Shown: one piece after another, positions 1-8,539 of the stretch
Position numbering within the stretch: the first letter of the stretch is position 1
Layout: the number at the start of each line of letters is the position of its first letter
DNA from: Rhodocyclaceae bacterium
GTDB lineage: Bacteria > Pseudomonadota > Gammaproteobacteria > Burkholderiales > Rhodocyclaceae
DNA length: 44,690 nucleotides
NCBI GenBank assembly: GCA_018262775.1
Contig: JADFDU010000016.1
Location: 1 to 44,690, forward strand
Direction of reading: 5' to 3'
The notes under the pieces: generated by a model
Databases searched by the model: none
What the model was told of the DNA's origin: nothing
Seen by the model: the letters and a program-made list of their open reading frames with translations, nothing else
Position numbers and translations under genes: made by a program

Positions 1-1762
1 GCCGTTCCTCCTCCACCGTGCCGGCCTCGATCGATCCGCGGTGCGGCAGGATGCCTTCCTCGACGCCGACGAGGAAGACGTGTTTGAACTCGAGGCCCTT
101 GGCGGCATGCAGGGTGGCGAGCTGCACCTGGTCGCCGCCCTCCTCCGACTTGTCCAGCAACGAGATCAGCGCCACGGTCTGCGTCAGCTCCAGCAAGGTC
201 TTGTTCTCCTCCTCGCCCTTGCGCGCCAGCCAGTCGACGAAATCGCGCACGTTGGCCCACTTGGTCTCGGCCTCACGCGGATCGCAGGAATCGAACAGCC
301 AAGCCTCATACCCGATGGCGTGCAGCAGGTCTTCAAGCAGTTGTCGCGCCGGCTCGCGCTGGGCACGCCATTCGAATTTGTTGATGAGGTGGCCGAATTC
401 CAGCACCGCCTCGAGCTGCTTGGGATTGACGTAGCCCGCCGCGGCCGGATCGAAGGCGGCGGCGAAGAGTGAGGCATGGCGCACGCCGGCGAGCCGCCCG
501 AGCGCTTCCAGCGTGGTGCTGCCGACGCCGCGGCGCGGCGTGGTGACGGCGCGGATGAAGGCGGGATCGTCGTCGCTGTTGGCGATCAGGCGCAGCCAGG
601 CGGTGAGATCCTTGATCTCCGCCTTGTCGAAAAAGGACTGCCCGCCGGAGAGGGCGTAGGCGATCTTCTGGTTGCGCAGTTGCTGCTCGAAGGCGCGCGC
701 CTGGTGGTTGCCGCGGTAGAGAATGGCATAGTCGCCCCACTTGCCGCGGTGCTCGAAGCGGTGCGCCATCAGCTTCATGACCACCTGCTCGGCTTCCTGC
801 TCGCTATCGCGGGCGACGCTCACCTGCACGGCATCGCCATGGCCGTGCTCCGACCACAGGCGCTTCTCGTAGAGCTTGTCGTTGTTGCCGATGAGGGTGT
901 TGGCGGCCTTGAGGATGCGCTGCATGGAGCGGTAGTTCTGCTCCAGCTTGATGACCTTCAACTGCGGAAAGTCAGTCTGCAGGATACGCAGGTTCTCCAC
1001 GTCGGCGCCGCGCCAGGCGTAGATGGCCTGGTCGTCGTCGCCGACGGCGGTGAAGGCGGCACGCGCACCGGCCAGCAGCCGCATCAGCCGGTACTGGCTG
1101 CGGTTGGTGTCCTGGTATTCGTCGACCAGCAGGTATTGCAGTTTCCCCTGCCAGCGCAGCAGAACGTCCACCTCGCTCTCGAACAGCCGCACCGGCAGGC
1201 GGATGAGGTCGTCGAAATCCACTGCCTGATAGGCGCGCAGGGCCTGCTCGTAATCGCCATAGAGCCGCGCCGCCGCCAGTTCCAGTTCGTTTTCGGCCAG
1301 CGACAGCGCCGCGTTCGGCTCGACCAGCGCGTTCTTCCAGCCGGAGATGCGCCATTGCAGGCGCTTGAGGCGCGCCTTGTCGGCCTCCTTCGCCAGTTCG
1401 GTGATCACCGCGCCGCTGTCGGCGGCATCGAAGATGGAAAAGCGCGGCTTGAGCTGCAACGCCTTCGCTTCCTGCCGCAGGATGCGCGCGCCCAGCGCAT
1501 GGAAGGTGGAGACGTTGAGCGATTGCAGCGGCTGCCCCGGCAGCAACTGCCGCACCCGTTCACGCATTTCCTTCGCCGCCTTGTTGGTGAAGGTGATGGC
1601 GGCGATGTGTTCCGGCTTGAAGCCGCGCTGCTCGACGAGATGGGCGATCTTCTGCGTGATGACGCGCGTCTTGCCGGAGCCGGCGCCGGCCAGCACCAGC
1701 AGCGGGCCGTCAAGGTACTTCACCGCTTCGCGTTGCGGGGGGTTGAGCGTATTCAATTTCAA
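1..1762 (-). CDS. rep: ATP-dependent DNA helicase Rep (3' part outside window)
   Basis: Superfamily 1 3'-5' helicase that helps replication forks pass bound proteins. Translation gives, in order: Walker A AGAGSGKT, AITFTNKAA (Ia), DEYQDTN (II), GDDDQAIYAWRGA (III), NYRS (IV) and TLHAAKGLEF (V). The last visible residues, GVEEGILPHR, are typical of Rep/UvrD; the conserved N-terminus LNPPQREAVKYLDG favours Rep. The gene runs off the left edge, so the C-terminal end is missing. There is no in-frame ATG near the start. I chose the TTG at 1762 (LKLNTLNPPQ); a TTG at 1756 or a GTG further upstream are alternatives. An AAAGTCAG motif (1761-1768) overlaps the chosen start codon and another lies at 968. 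The long opposite-strand frames here are shadows. Confidence 0.92.
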   Translation of the reverse strand, partial: MKLNTLNPPQREAVKYLDGPLLVLAGAGSGKTRVITQKIAHLVEQRGFKPEHIAAITFTNKAAKEMRERVRQLLPGQPLQSLNVSTFHALGARILRQEAKALQLKPRFSIFDAADSGAVITELAKEADKARLKRLQWRISGWKNALVEPNAALSLAENELELAAARLYGDYEQALRAYQAVDFDDLIRLPVRLFESEVDVLLRWQGKLQYLLVDEYQDTNRSQYRLMRLLAGARAAFTAVGDDDQAIYAWRGADVENLRILQTDFPQLKVIKLEQNYRSMQRILKAANTLIGNNDKLYEKRLWSEHGHGDAVQVSVARDSEQEAEQVVMKLMAHRFEHRGKWGDYAILYRGNHQARAFEQQLRNQKIAYALSGGQSFFDKAEIKDLTAWLRLIANSDDDPAFIRAVTTPRRGVGSTTLEALGRLAGVRHASLFAAAFDPAAAGYVNPKQLEAVLEFGHLINKFEWRAQREPARQLLEDLLHAIGYEAWLFDSCDPREAETKWANVRDFVDWLARKGEEENKTLLELTQTVALISLLDKSEEGGDQVQLATLHAAKGLEFKHVFLVGVEEGILPHRGSIEAGTVEEER

Positions 1763-1853
1763 AGTCAGTACCACAGAACCAAGGGCTGGCACTAGTCGCC
1801 ACAGGACGGCGCGCCGGCCGAAAGCCGGAGCGGCGGCAGTCCCGGCGGGGGAA

Positions 1854-2543
1854 TTATTTCAGGGCGCCGAAGACCTTCTGCAGCAGGCTGCTGGCCTGGC
1901 CGAGGGGATTCTTGCGGATCGCCCGCTCCTCCTCGCCGATCATGAAGAAGAGGCCGTCGAGGGCCTTCTGCGTGACGTAGCCCTCCAGGCTGGCGTTCTC
2001 CTTATCGAGGAGGCCGAGCTTGGCGCCCTGCTTGGCATAGCGATTGTATTTTTTCGCCAGGTCCACCCGCTCCGTCGCCTGCTTGACGATGGGCAGGAAT
2101 TTCTCCGTCAGCGGCGCGGATGTGGTGCGCTGGAAGTATTGCGTCACCGAGTCGTCGCCGCCGGTGAGAATGGCCTTGGCATCCTGCAGGGTCATCTGCT
2201 TGACGGCGTTCAGCAGCAGATCCTTGGCTTCCGGCACGGCCGCTTCGGCGGCGCGGTTCATGGTGGTGATGAGTTCGTCGGCATACTTGCCCATGCCCAG
2301 CTTGCGCATCAGTTTCTCCGCCTTCTGCAGGTTTTCCGGCAGGGGGATTTTCACCTTCGGGTTGCCGAGGAAGCCGTCCTGCTTGCCGAGGCTGGCCACC
2401 GCCGCCGACGCGCCCTGGGTCAGCGCCTGCCGCAGCGCCCCATTACTTTCATCCGCGCTGATGGCATCCAGCCCAACCGCCCGCGCAGAAGACAGGGTGA
2501 CAAGCAGAAACAAAGCGATGAAAATGCGCAAGGGTTTGGCCAT
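1854..2543 (-). CDS. DUF4197 family exported protein
   Basis: About 229 aa with an N-terminal signal peptide (MAKPLRIFIALFLLVTLSSA) and a mostly helical body. The composition and the ending, with ALDGLFFMIGEEERAIRKNP, match the DUF4197 family of proteobacterial periplasmic or envelope proteins of unknown function. I chose the ATG at 2543 because GGAG sits 7 nt upstream; an in-frame start 12 codons earlier would put charged residues before the signal peptide. The gene is separated from rep by 91 nt without a gene and is divergent from the DinB-like gene, with 47 nt between them that must hold both promoters. No partner or substrate can be inferred. Confidence 0.8.
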   Translation of the reverse strand: MAKPLRIFIALFLLVTLSSARAVGLDAISADESNGALRQALTQGASAAVASLGKQDGFLGNPKVKIPLPENLQKAEKLMRKLGMGKYADELITTMNRAAEAAVPEAKDLLLNAVKQMTLQDAKAILTGGDDSVTQYFQRTTSAPLTEKFLPIVKQATERVDLAKKYNRYAKQGAKLGLLDKENASLEGYVTQKALDGLFFMIGEEERAIRKNPLGQASSLLQKVFGALK

Positions 2544-2590
2544 GTCGGAGCTCCGGTTGTTATGACGGCATTTTCGCACGAAGGAGAAGG

Positions 2591-3127
2591 ATGATGGGCG
2601 CGCTCAGCTGGAAGCAGTATTTCATCTATCAGGCAGATTACCAGCACTGGGCCAACGAGGCGCTGTTCGTCTGTCTGGACAGGCTCGACCCAAAGGCCCT
2701 GACGGAGCCGCAGGGTCTGTTCTTTTCCACCCTCCATCACACCTTCGACCACATCCTGGTAGCCGAGGAGGTGTGGCGCCTGCGCCTGCAGGGTGAAAGC
2801 CCGATCGTGGACTTCAAGGTGATTCACCACCCCGACTGGCGCGAATTGAAGAACGCCCTGCGCCAGGAAATGCGCGAGCTGCAGCACTGGCTGGAAGCGA
2901 AACCGGAGGACTTTTTCGAAGCCGAGATCGCCTACCGCGGCACGGACGGCAAGGCGCGGCGCAACTGGGTGCGCGACGTGCTCACTCACATGATGGGCCA
3001 CATGGTGCACCATCGCGGCCAGATCTCTGCCACCGCCACCCGCCTGGGCGCGCCGGCGCCTGAGATGGACTATATTTACTACAAGCGCGCTGTCGATTCG
3101 GCTCTGGCCCAGAATCGCAGGGAGTAA
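2591..3127 (+). CDS. DinB superfamily protein
   Basis: 178 aa, the usual length for the DinB/YfiT-like four-helix-bundle family, whose members bind a divalent metal through three histidines and often act as thiol-dependent transferases. Candidate ligands are visible: the N-terminal TLHHTFDH (His50, His54) and the C-terminal HMMGHMVHHRGQ (about residues 133-144), the family signature. It has no signal peptide and so is likely cytoplasmic. A strong ribosome site (AAGGAGAAGG) directly precedes the ATG at 2591; the next codon is also ATG. Which small-molecule reaction it performs cannot be told from sequence. It is divergent from the DUF4197 gene and followed by an unknown exported protein. Confidence 0.85.
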   Translation: MMGALSWKQYFIYQADYQHWANEALFVCLDRLDPKALTEPQGLFFSTLHHTFDHILVAEEVWRLRLQGESPIVDFKVIHHPDWRELKNALRQEMRELQHWLEAKPEDFFEAEIAYRGTDGKARRNWVRDVLTHMMGHMVHHRGQISATATRLGAPAPEMDYIYYKRAVDSALAQNRRE

Positions 3128-3200
3128 CGGGTCAAGCAGGCGCTGCGCCAGCTTACTGGCTTGCGCGCGCTTCGTTCTTTTTCTCAGGGAGGGCGTTGTG

Positions 3201-4055
3201 ATGGTTCGAGTCTTCATGCTGGCTGCGCTCGCCTTGAGCGTCAACCCCTGCGCTGGGCAGGGCATCGCGGCTCCGCCGCCGGCGCCGCCACCCGTTGCAC
3301 CCGCCATGCCCGCTACGCACGCCGCATCCGTTGCACCCGTTGCACCCGTTGCGCCGCAGATTTCTCCCGCGACCCACGTACCGGCACCCCCTCTGCTCGC
3401 TGCGTACGATGACCTGCTGAAGGACTTGCCTGCGCTGCCTCGGCTCGACAGTTTTCCCCCTCAAATCGCTGCGTGGGTGCGCCTGCGAGGCGCCGGTCTC
3501 GCCCGGTTCGGAGAAATTCCTGATGCCGACGACATGCCTGCTTACATACGGAAGACCGGCGGTGGCCTTCTCGGAGACATGAGTAACTACGACATCAGCG
3601 CACTAGCCTATTGGATCATGATGGAAGCGGCGAAGTCGGCAAACGAGGACCTCAAGCAGATCATGAAAGAAATGCAGGAGGCCAATGCCGCCAAGGCACG
3701 GGCGCGTCGTCAGATGGATGCTCTCAAAACGGCGGCCGCCGAATCCACGGCAAAGGGCGTCGCACCTTGCGTTATTGCCGACTGCGGCGCCGCAGCGAGG
3801 GAACTGGCGCAGGCCGCCGGGCAGCGCGGCGCGAATCCCGGCTATCAGCTCCCGGTCTCCCCCACCCAGGCGGACGTCGGTGCATTGACCGAACTGCTGA
3901 AGAAGGAGGTGGACGAGATGTCCGTAAGGGGTGACATGCAAATGACGAGAATGCAATTGTATATGGATCGATCTGCGAAAAGTGCGGAGGCCCTCCGCAA
4001 TATGCTAAAAAAATTTGGCGAGTCTGCAGAAAATGTCATCAACAATCAAAAGTAA
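3201..4055 (+). CDS. Hypothetical exported coiled-coil protein
   Basis: About 284 aa; I do not recognise the family. It begins with a signal peptide ending near CAGQGIAA, followed by an Ala/Pro-rich linker with VAPVAPVAP coded by a GTTGCACCC tandem repeat (about 3329-3352). Two helical, Met/Lys/Gln-rich segments follow (about residues 140-185 and 230-284); a CVIADC pair lies between them. The C-terminal helix (MQMTRMQLYMDRSAKSAEAL) is the part most likely to be conserved. The ATG at 3201 is preceded by AGGGAGGG at good spacing; GTG at 3198 is an in-frame alternative. The last 60 nt are much more AT-rich than the surroundings. It converges with the thioredoxin gene, leaving one nucleotide between the stop codons. 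Confidence 0.7.
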   Translation: MVRVFMLAALALSVNPCAGQGIAAPPPAPPPVAPAMPATHAASVAPVAPVAPQISPATHVPAPPLLAAYDDLLKDLPALPRLDSFPPQIAAWVRLRGAGLARFGEIPDADDMPAYIRKTGGGLLGDMSNYDISALAYWIMMEAAKSANEDLKQIMKEMQEANAAKARARRQMDALKTAAAESTAKGVAPCVIADCGAAARELAQAAGQRGANPGYQLPVSPTQADVGALTELLKKEVDEMSVRGDMQMTRMQLYMDRSAKSAEALRNMLKKFGESAENVINNQK

Positions 4056-4056
4056 A

Positions 4057-4539
4057 TCAGTTTCGCAGCAGCGGCAGCAGCCGCACCTCCAGCTTGTCCT
4101 GCCCCATCGGGCCGAGGTGCACCAGACGCAACACGCCCTTCCTGTCGATGAGATGCAGCGTCGGCGTGGCCTTGACCTTGCCCAGGGCCTGGATGTGCGC
4201 CGGCGCGATCATGGCGACAGGGAAGAGGTAGTCGTGGTCCTTCCAGAATTCCTCGACGGTGAACTTGTCGGCGTCGATGGACAGGGCAAGGATCTCGAAG
4301 CCCTTGCCGCGATGCTTCTCGTACAAGGCCTGCAGTTCCGGCAGTTCCCGCTGGCAGGGCGGGCACCACGTCGCCCAGTACACCACCAGCACGACCTTGC
4401 CCTTCAGCGCCTGCGCAGTTAGCGTCTTGCCATCCAGCAATTGGGTGTCGAAGGACGGCACTGCCTCGCCGACCTTGGCCTGCGCCTGCGCGGCGGCGGA
4501 AAGGCACAGGAAGGCTACGAGGAGGATTTTCTTCAGCAT
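4057..4539 (-). CDS. TlpA-family thiol-disulfide oxidoreductase
   Basis: 160 aa periplasmic thioredoxin-like protein. A signal peptide (residues 1-21) precedes the fold; the active site WATWCPPCQ has Cys59 and Cys62, and the cis-proline loop is KATPTLHL (Pro126). The CPPC pair and the short insertion before the third strand are typical of TlpA/ResA reductases, which deliver electrons to apo-cytochromes or other exported thiols. GGAG lies upstream of the ATG at 4539. It is the last gene of the co-oriented block that starts at mreB and lies 11 nt after lipA, so it may be co-transcribed with it. Its specific target is not apparent. Confidence 0.88.
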   Translation of the reverse strand: MLKKILLVAFLCLSAAAQAQAKVGEAVPSFDTQLLDGKTLTAQALKGKVVLVVYWATWCPPCQRELPELQALYEKHRGKGFEILALSIDADKFTVEEFWKDHDYLFPVAMIAPAHIQALGKVKATPTLHLIDRKGVLRLVHLGPMGQDKLEVRLLPLLRN

Positions 4540-4550
4540 GGCAGCTCCGT

Positions 4551-5498
4551 TCAGGACACGCCGGCCAGGTGGGCCTGCTGGTCGGCATGATAGCTCGAAC
4601 GCACCATCGGCCCGCAGGCCGCATGCGAGAAGCCCATGACCTGCGCCTCGCGCTCGAACATCGTGAAGATATCCGGATGCACATAGCGCAGCACCGGCAA
4701 GTGGTGGCCGGAGGGCGCCAGATACTGGCCGACGGTGAGCATGTTCACTTCGCGCGCGCGCAGGTCGCGCATGACGCCGAGAATCTCCTCGTCTGTCTCG
4801 CCGATGCCGACCATCAAACCGGACTTGGTGGGGATGGATGGATTGCGCGCCTTGAAGGCCTTGAGCAGCGCCAGCGAATGCGCGTAGTCGGCGCCGGGGC
4901 GCGCCTGCCTGTAGAGCCGCGGCACGGTTTCCAGGTTGTGATTGAAGACGTCCGGCGGCGTGGCGCTGAGGATGTCCACGGCGATATCGAGGCGGCCGCG
5001 GAAATCCGGCACGAGGATCTCGATGCGCGTCGCCGGCGACGCTTCACGCACGGCGCGGATGCAGTCGGCAAAGTGCGCAGCACCGCCATCGCGCAAATCA
5101 TCGCGGTCGACGCTGGTGATGACGACGTAGTTGAGCTTCATCGCCGCCACCGTCTGCGCCAGATGCGCCGGCTCCTGCGCATCGGGCGGCAGCGGCTTGC
5201 CGTGGCCGACGTCGCAGAACGGACAGCGGCGCGTGCACAGGTCGCCGAGGATCATGAAGGTGGCCGTGCCCTTGCCGAAGCACTCGCCGATGTTCGGGCA
5301 GGAGGCCTCCTCGCACACCGTGTGCAGGGCGGCATCGCGCAGGATGCGCTTCACTTCACCGAAGCGCGCGTGGCTGTTGCCGGCCTTGACGCGGATCCAC
5401 GCGGGCTTTTTCAGCGGCACGGCGGCCGGCACCACCTTGATGGGGATGCGCGCCGTCTTCGCTTCGCCTTTCTGCTTGTGCGGTTTGTCGGGGTTCAT
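4551..5498 (-). CDS. lipA: Lipoyl synthase
   Basis: 315 aa radical-SAM enzyme that inserts two sulfur atoms into protein-bound octanoyl groups, giving lipoyl cofactors of 2-oxoacid dehydrogenases and the glycine cleavage system. Both clusters are visible: the auxiliary cluster motif [12 protein letters not shown], and the radical-SAM motif CTRRCPFC. The C-terminal [12 protein letters not shown] holds the conserved RSSY serine. The open frame extends far upstream of the real start; I chose the ATG at 5498 because its ATGA overlaps the lipB stop and the N-terminus [10 protein letters not shown] is a normal basic leader. Translational coupling with lipB is therefore likely. Confidence 0.97.
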   Translation of the reverse strand: MNPDKPHKQKGEAKTARIPIKVVPAAVPLKKPAWIRVKAGNSHARFGEVKRILRDAALHTVCEEASCPNIGECFGKGTATFMILGDLCTRRCPFCDVGHGKPLPPDAQEPAHLAQTVAAMKLNYVVITSVDRDDLRDGGAAHFADCIRAVREASPATRIEILVPDFRGRLDIAVDILSATPPDVFNHNLETVPRLYRQARPGADYAHSLALLKAFKARNPSIPTKSGLMVGIGETDEEILGVMRDLRAREVNMLTVGQYLAPSGHHLPVLRYVHPDIFTMFEREAQVMGFSHAACGPMVRSSYHADQQAHLAGVS

Positions 5499-6169
5499 CG
5501 TTCGATCTGTCTTTCCAGATGCGCCAGCAATTCCCCGCCGGCGCGCGCCCAGTTGGTCTCCACCCCCAGATCGCGCAACTGCGTCACTTTCATGCCGGGG
5601 TAGCCGCAGGGATTGATCGCCGCATACGGTTCGAGTTCCATGTCCACGTTGAGCGCCACACCATGGTAGCAGCAGCCGCCCTTGACGCGCAGGCCGAGCG
5701 CGGCGACCTTGGCGCCGCCGACATAGACACCCGGCGCGCCGGGCAGCCGCTCGCCGCACAGGCCATGCCCGGCGAGCAGATCGATCACCGCCTGTTCGAT
5801 GCGCGTGACCAGTTCGCGCACCTTGAGATTGCGCCGCGACAAATCCACCAGCAGATAGGCCACGGCCTGGCCGGGACCATGGTAGGTGATCTGGCCGCCG
5901 CGATCGATCTTGACGACGGGAATGCCGGTATCGCGAAGCAGGTGCTCAGGTCGGCCGGCCTGACCCTGGGTGAACACCGGCGGGTGTTCGGTGAGCCACA
6001 GTTCGTCGGGGGTGGTGGCGTCCCGTTCGGTGGTAAAGCGCTGCATGGCGCGCCAGGTCGGCTCAAAGTCAGTCCGCCCGATACGGCGAAGGGTGACCCC
6101 CCTCCCCCCACTCCCCTCCCCAAGGGAGGGGGTGACGGGGGTGCGCGGCTCCATGTTCTTGATGCTCAC
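5495..6169 (-). CDS. lipB: Octanoyl-ACP:protein octanoyltransferase, repeat-derived N-terminus
   Basis: 224 aa enzyme that moves octanoate from ACP to lipoyl domains, the substrate for LipA. The signature [11 protein letters not shown], the catalytic-Cys region [13 protein letters not shown] and the conserved lysine region [11 protein letters not shown] are all present. The GTG at 6169 overlaps the stop of the DUF493 gene (GTGA), which supports that start. The first about 26 residues ([12 protein letters not shown] in the middle) have no counterpart in typical LipB proteins and are coded by a dispersed GC-rich repeat (6091-6140); homology resumes near [13 protein letters not shown]. Alternative starts are ATG at 6154 or the GTG of GVTLRR. 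Confidence 0.95.
   Translation of the reverse strand: MSIKNMEPRTPVTPSLGEGSGGRGVTLRRIGRTDFEPTWRAMQRFTTERDATTPDELWLTEHPPVFTQGQAGRPEHLLRDTGIPVVKIDRGGQITYHGPGQAVAYLLVDLSRRNLKVRELVTRIEQAVIDLLAGHGLCGERLPGAPGVYVGGAKVAALGLRVKGGCCYHGVALNVDMELEPYAAINPCGYPGMKVTQLRDLGVETNWARAGGELLAHLERQIER
6091..6140. repeat. C-rich hairpin repeat inside lipB
   Basis: Tract of C and G runs whose middle can fold as CCCTCCC/GGGAGGG, flanked by GGTGAC on both sides. It looks like the small mobile intergenic repeats common in betaproteobacteria, but here it lies in frame in the 5' end of lipB. No second full copy occurs in this window. Confidence 0.6.
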
Positions 6170-6435
6170 AATACGACCTTGACCAGCGGGTGCGCCGACA
6201 GCTCACGGTAAAGCGCGTCGAGCTGCTCGCGCGAGACGGCGCGAATGGTGCAGGTGAGGCTCAGGTAGTTGCCCTTCGCACTCGACCGCATGCCGATGGC
6301 AGCAGCGTCGAAGTCCGGCGCGTGGCGCAGCACGGTTTCGAGCACGGCCTGGGCGAAGCCGTCTTCACGTTTTCCCATGATCTTGATCGGGAAATCGCAG
6401 GGGAATTCCAGCAGCGACGGCTCAGCCGCCACCAC
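6166..6435 (-). CDS. DUF493 (YbeD-like) protein
   Basis: 89 aa, ferredoxin-like fold family DUF493, the YbeD group. The core LLEFPCDFPIKIMGK, the middle SSAKGNYLSLTCTIRA and the terminal [15 protein letters not shown] fit the family. The family is conserved beside lipB in many proteobacteria; a small regulatory or adaptor role in lipoate metabolism is often assumed but not proven. The start is GTG (6435, or the next codon 6432); it overlaps the end of the aminotransferase gene by 14 nt, and its stop overlaps the lipB GTG, so translation of the three genes appears coupled. Confidence 0.88.
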   Translation of the reverse strand: MVAAEPSLLEFPCDFPIKIMGKREDGFAQAVLETVLRHAPDFDAAAIGMRSSAKGNYLSLTCTIRAVSREQLDALYRELSAHPLVKVVL

Positions 6436-7282
6436 GCATCACCGTCTGCTTGAAGTCCTGATACCAGGCGTACATCTGCCGGAAAACCGCTCCCGGCGTG
6501 CCGGTGCCGATGGCCCGGCCATCCAGCAGCGTGATCGGCAGCACTTCCTTGGTCGAGGAGGTCATCCACAATTCGTCGGCCGCGCGCGCTTCCGCCTCCG
6601 CCACGTCGCGCACCTCGCATGCCAGGCGGTGAGCAGCAGCCAGTTCCAGCACGACGTCGTAGGTGATGCCGGGCAGCATGAGGTGGTTCTTCGGCGGCGC
6701 CAGCAGCACGCCCGCCTTCACGGCGAAGATGTTGGAGGCCGCGCCCTCCGTCATGAAGCCGTCGCGGAAAAGAATCGTCTCGACGCAGCCGGTATCGACT
6801 GCCAACTGGCGCAGCAGGCAGTTGGCCAGCAGCGAGGTCGTCTTCAGGTCGCAGCGCAGCCAGCGCACATCCGGCGCCGACACCGCCGCAATGCCGGTGT
6901 CGCGCTGCTCGGGCGGCGGCGTAACGAGAGGCTCCGACATGATGAACACCGTCGGCGTCACGTGTGCCGGGAAGGCGTGGTTGCGCTTGCCGTCGGCACC
7001 GCGCGTGATCTGCAGGTAGACCGACTGATCCTCGCCGTCGTTGCGCGCGATAATCTCGCCGATCAGGCGTGTCCATTCCGCATCATCGAGCGGATTGGCC
7101 AGGCGGATGCCGTCGAGGGTATGCCGCAGGCGGTGCAGATGCTCGGGCAGACGGAAGGGCCGGCGCGAATACACCGGGATCACCTCGTAGGCGCCGTCAC
7201 CGAAGAGGAAACCGCGGTCCATCGCCGGCACCCTGGCCTCGGCAAGCGGCAGCAGGGTGCCGTTCAGATAGGCCGTCTGCAT
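6422..7282 (-). CDS. D-amino-acid aminotransferase (branched-chain/fold-IV PLP family)
   Basis: 286 aa fold-type IV PLP transaminase. The catalytic lysine is Lys147 in RCDLKTTSLLANCL; the other signatures are MDRGFLFGDGAYEVIPVY near the N-terminus and DGFMTEGAASNIFAV. These match D-alanine aminotransferases (Dat), which interconvert D-Ala and D-Glu for peptidoglycan. Branched-chain aminotransferase or 4-amino-4-deoxychorismate lyase are related alternatives, but LKTTSLLAN and the location beside a D-Ala-D-Ala carboxypeptidase favour Dat. It starts at ATG 7282, 45 nt after the carboxypeptidase stop; that spacer carries a short repeat also found at 41015. Confidence 0.85.
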   Translation of the reverse strand: MQTAYLNGTLLPLAEARVPAMDRGFLFGDGAYEVIPVYSRRPFRLPEHLHRLRHTLDGIRLANPLDDAEWTRLIGEIIARNDGEDQSVYLQITRGADGKRNHAFPAHVTPTVFIMSEPLVTPPPEQRDTGIAAVSAPDVRWLRCDLKTTSLLANCLLRQLAVDTGCVETILFRDGFMTEGAASNIFAVKAGVLLAPPKNHLMLPGITYDVVLELAAAHRLACEVRDVAEAEARAADELWMTSSTKEVLPITLLDGRAIGTGTPGAVFRQMYAWYQDFKQTVMRGGG

Positions 7283-7290
7283 GGTCGTCA

Positions 7291-7312
7291 GCGAACGAAG
7301 TGAGCGTGGGGG
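7291..7312. repeat. Short dispersed repeat, copy 1
   Basis: GCGAACGAAGTGAGCGTGGGGG, which recurs at 41015-41037 with a single extra T. Both copies lie a few bases beside a gene end in short intergenic spacers, so this is probably part of a family of small intergenic repeats. Confidence 0.6.
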
Positions 7313-7327
7313 CTGTTCATCTCCGAC

Positions 7328-8452
7328 TTACTCGAACCAGAGGCGAATCGTGTCCCAGGCGCGGCCGATCATGCCGGCCACCGGCACGGTTTCCAGCGCC
7401 ACCACGGGATACTCGCCATAGGGTTTGTCGTCGAGCGTCAGCTTGAGCGTGCCGACGCGCTGGCCTTTTTGCACGGGCGCCATGAGCGGTTGTTGGCTGA
7501 CCAGGTTGGCCTTGACCTTCTCCGCCGCGCCCTTGGGCAGGGAGAGGACGAAATCATCGAGGAAACCCGCCTTGACGAGGTTCTGCGCGCCCTTCCACAC
7601 CCTGAGCCGGGACACCGCCTGCTCCTTGGTGTAGAGCGTGACCGCGTCGAAGAACTGGAAGCCGAAATTGAGCAGCTTCTGCGACTCCTGCGTGCGCATG
7701 CCGTCCGAGACCGTGCCCATCACCACCGACAGCAGACGGCGCGGCCCACGTTTGGCGGAGGCGATCAGGCAATAGCCGGCACTCTCGGTGTGGCCGGTCT
7801 TGACGCCGTCGACGGCCGGATCCAGCCAGAGCAGACGATTGCGATTGGCCTGGGTAATGCGGTTGTAGGTGTACTCGCGCAGGGCGTAGAGCGAATAATG
7901 CTCGGGATAATCGCGAATCAGCGCCGCCGCCAGCGCGCCAAGCTCGCGCGCCGTCGAATAATGCTGCGGATCAGAGAGGCCGGTGGCGTTGGCGAAGTGC
8001 GTCGCCTTCAGGCCGAGCCGCTGCGCCTCGTGGTTCATCAACTGGGCGAAGGCCTCCTCGGAGCCCGCCGCGGCCTCGGCCAGCGCCACGCTGGCATCGT
8101 TGCCCGACTGCACGATCACGCCGTGCAGCAGTTCGTCGACCGTCACCGGGCGATTGGGCTCAATGAACATGCGCGAGCCCTGCGTCTTCCAGGCCCGCTC
8201 GGATACCGGCACCTGCTGCTCCGGCTTGAGCTTGCCGTCCTTGAGGGCGGCCAGCACCACATAGGCCGTCATCAGCTTGGTCAGCGACGCCGGCTCGACG
8301 CGCTCGTCGGGATTGTAGGCAGCCAGCGCCTGGCCGCTCGAGTAGTCGAGCAGCAGCCAGGATTTCGCCGCCACGGTCGGCGCCTGCGGCAGGATTTGCG
8401 CGTGGGCGAGGGCGGAAAGGAAAAAGACGAGCAGAAACGCAGGGATTCGCAT
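7328..8452 (-). CDS. D-alanyl-D-alanine carboxypeptidase (PBP5/6 type)
   Basis: 374 aa low-molecular-weight penicillin-binding protein that trims the terminal D-Ala from peptidoglycan stem peptides in the periplasm. A signal peptide (MRIPAFLLVFFLSALAHA) is followed by the three catalytic motifs: SLTK (Ser56-Lys59), SGN (116-118) and KTG (218-220). A C-terminal PBP5-type beta domain ends in an amphipathic helix (MIGRAWDTIRLWFE) that would hold the protein on the inner membrane. I chose the ATG at 8452 because the longer open frame adds 20 non-signal residues before a complete signal peptide. It is commonly named dacA or dacC; sequence alone does not decide. Confidence 0.95.
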   Translation of the reverse strand: MRIPAFLLVFFLSALAHAQILPQAPTVAAKSWLLLDYSSGQALAAYNPDERVEPASLTKLMTAYVVLAALKDGKLKPEQQVPVSERAWKTQGSRMFIEPNRPVTVDELLHGVIVQSGNDASVALAEAAAGSEEAFAQLMNHEAQRLGLKATHFANATGLSDPQHYSTARELGALAAALIRDYPEHYSLYALREYTYNRITQANRNRLLWLDPAVDGVKTGHTESAGYCLIASAKRGPRRLLSVVMGTVSDGMRTQESQKLLNFGFQFFDAVTLYTKEQAVSRLRVWKGAQNLVKAGFLDDFVLSLPKGAAEKVKANLVSQQPLMAPVQKGQRVGTLKLTLDDKPYGEYPVVALETVPVAGMIGRAWDTIRLWFE

Positions 8453-8539
8453 CGGATTCAAAGGGAAAATGGCAGGAAAGCGCTCGATTATACCGCCACT
8501 ACCCAAACCCAAGAGCGGGTGCCAGGGGCCCTCAGGACC

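Noticed and set aside
476..1795. Long plus-strand open frame opposite rep
   Set aside because: Opposite-strand shadow of a GC-rich gene; the minus strand carries all helicase motifs in one frame.
3134..3154. Hairpin AAGCAGGCGC/GCGCCAGCTT after the DinB-like gene as a terminator
   Set aside because: Stem has a mismatch, the loop is too tight and no T-run follows.
3329..3352. GTTGCACCC tandem units as a start of a CRISPR or other array
   Set aside because: Only about three 9-bp units in frame, coding a VAP linker of an exported protein; no spacers.
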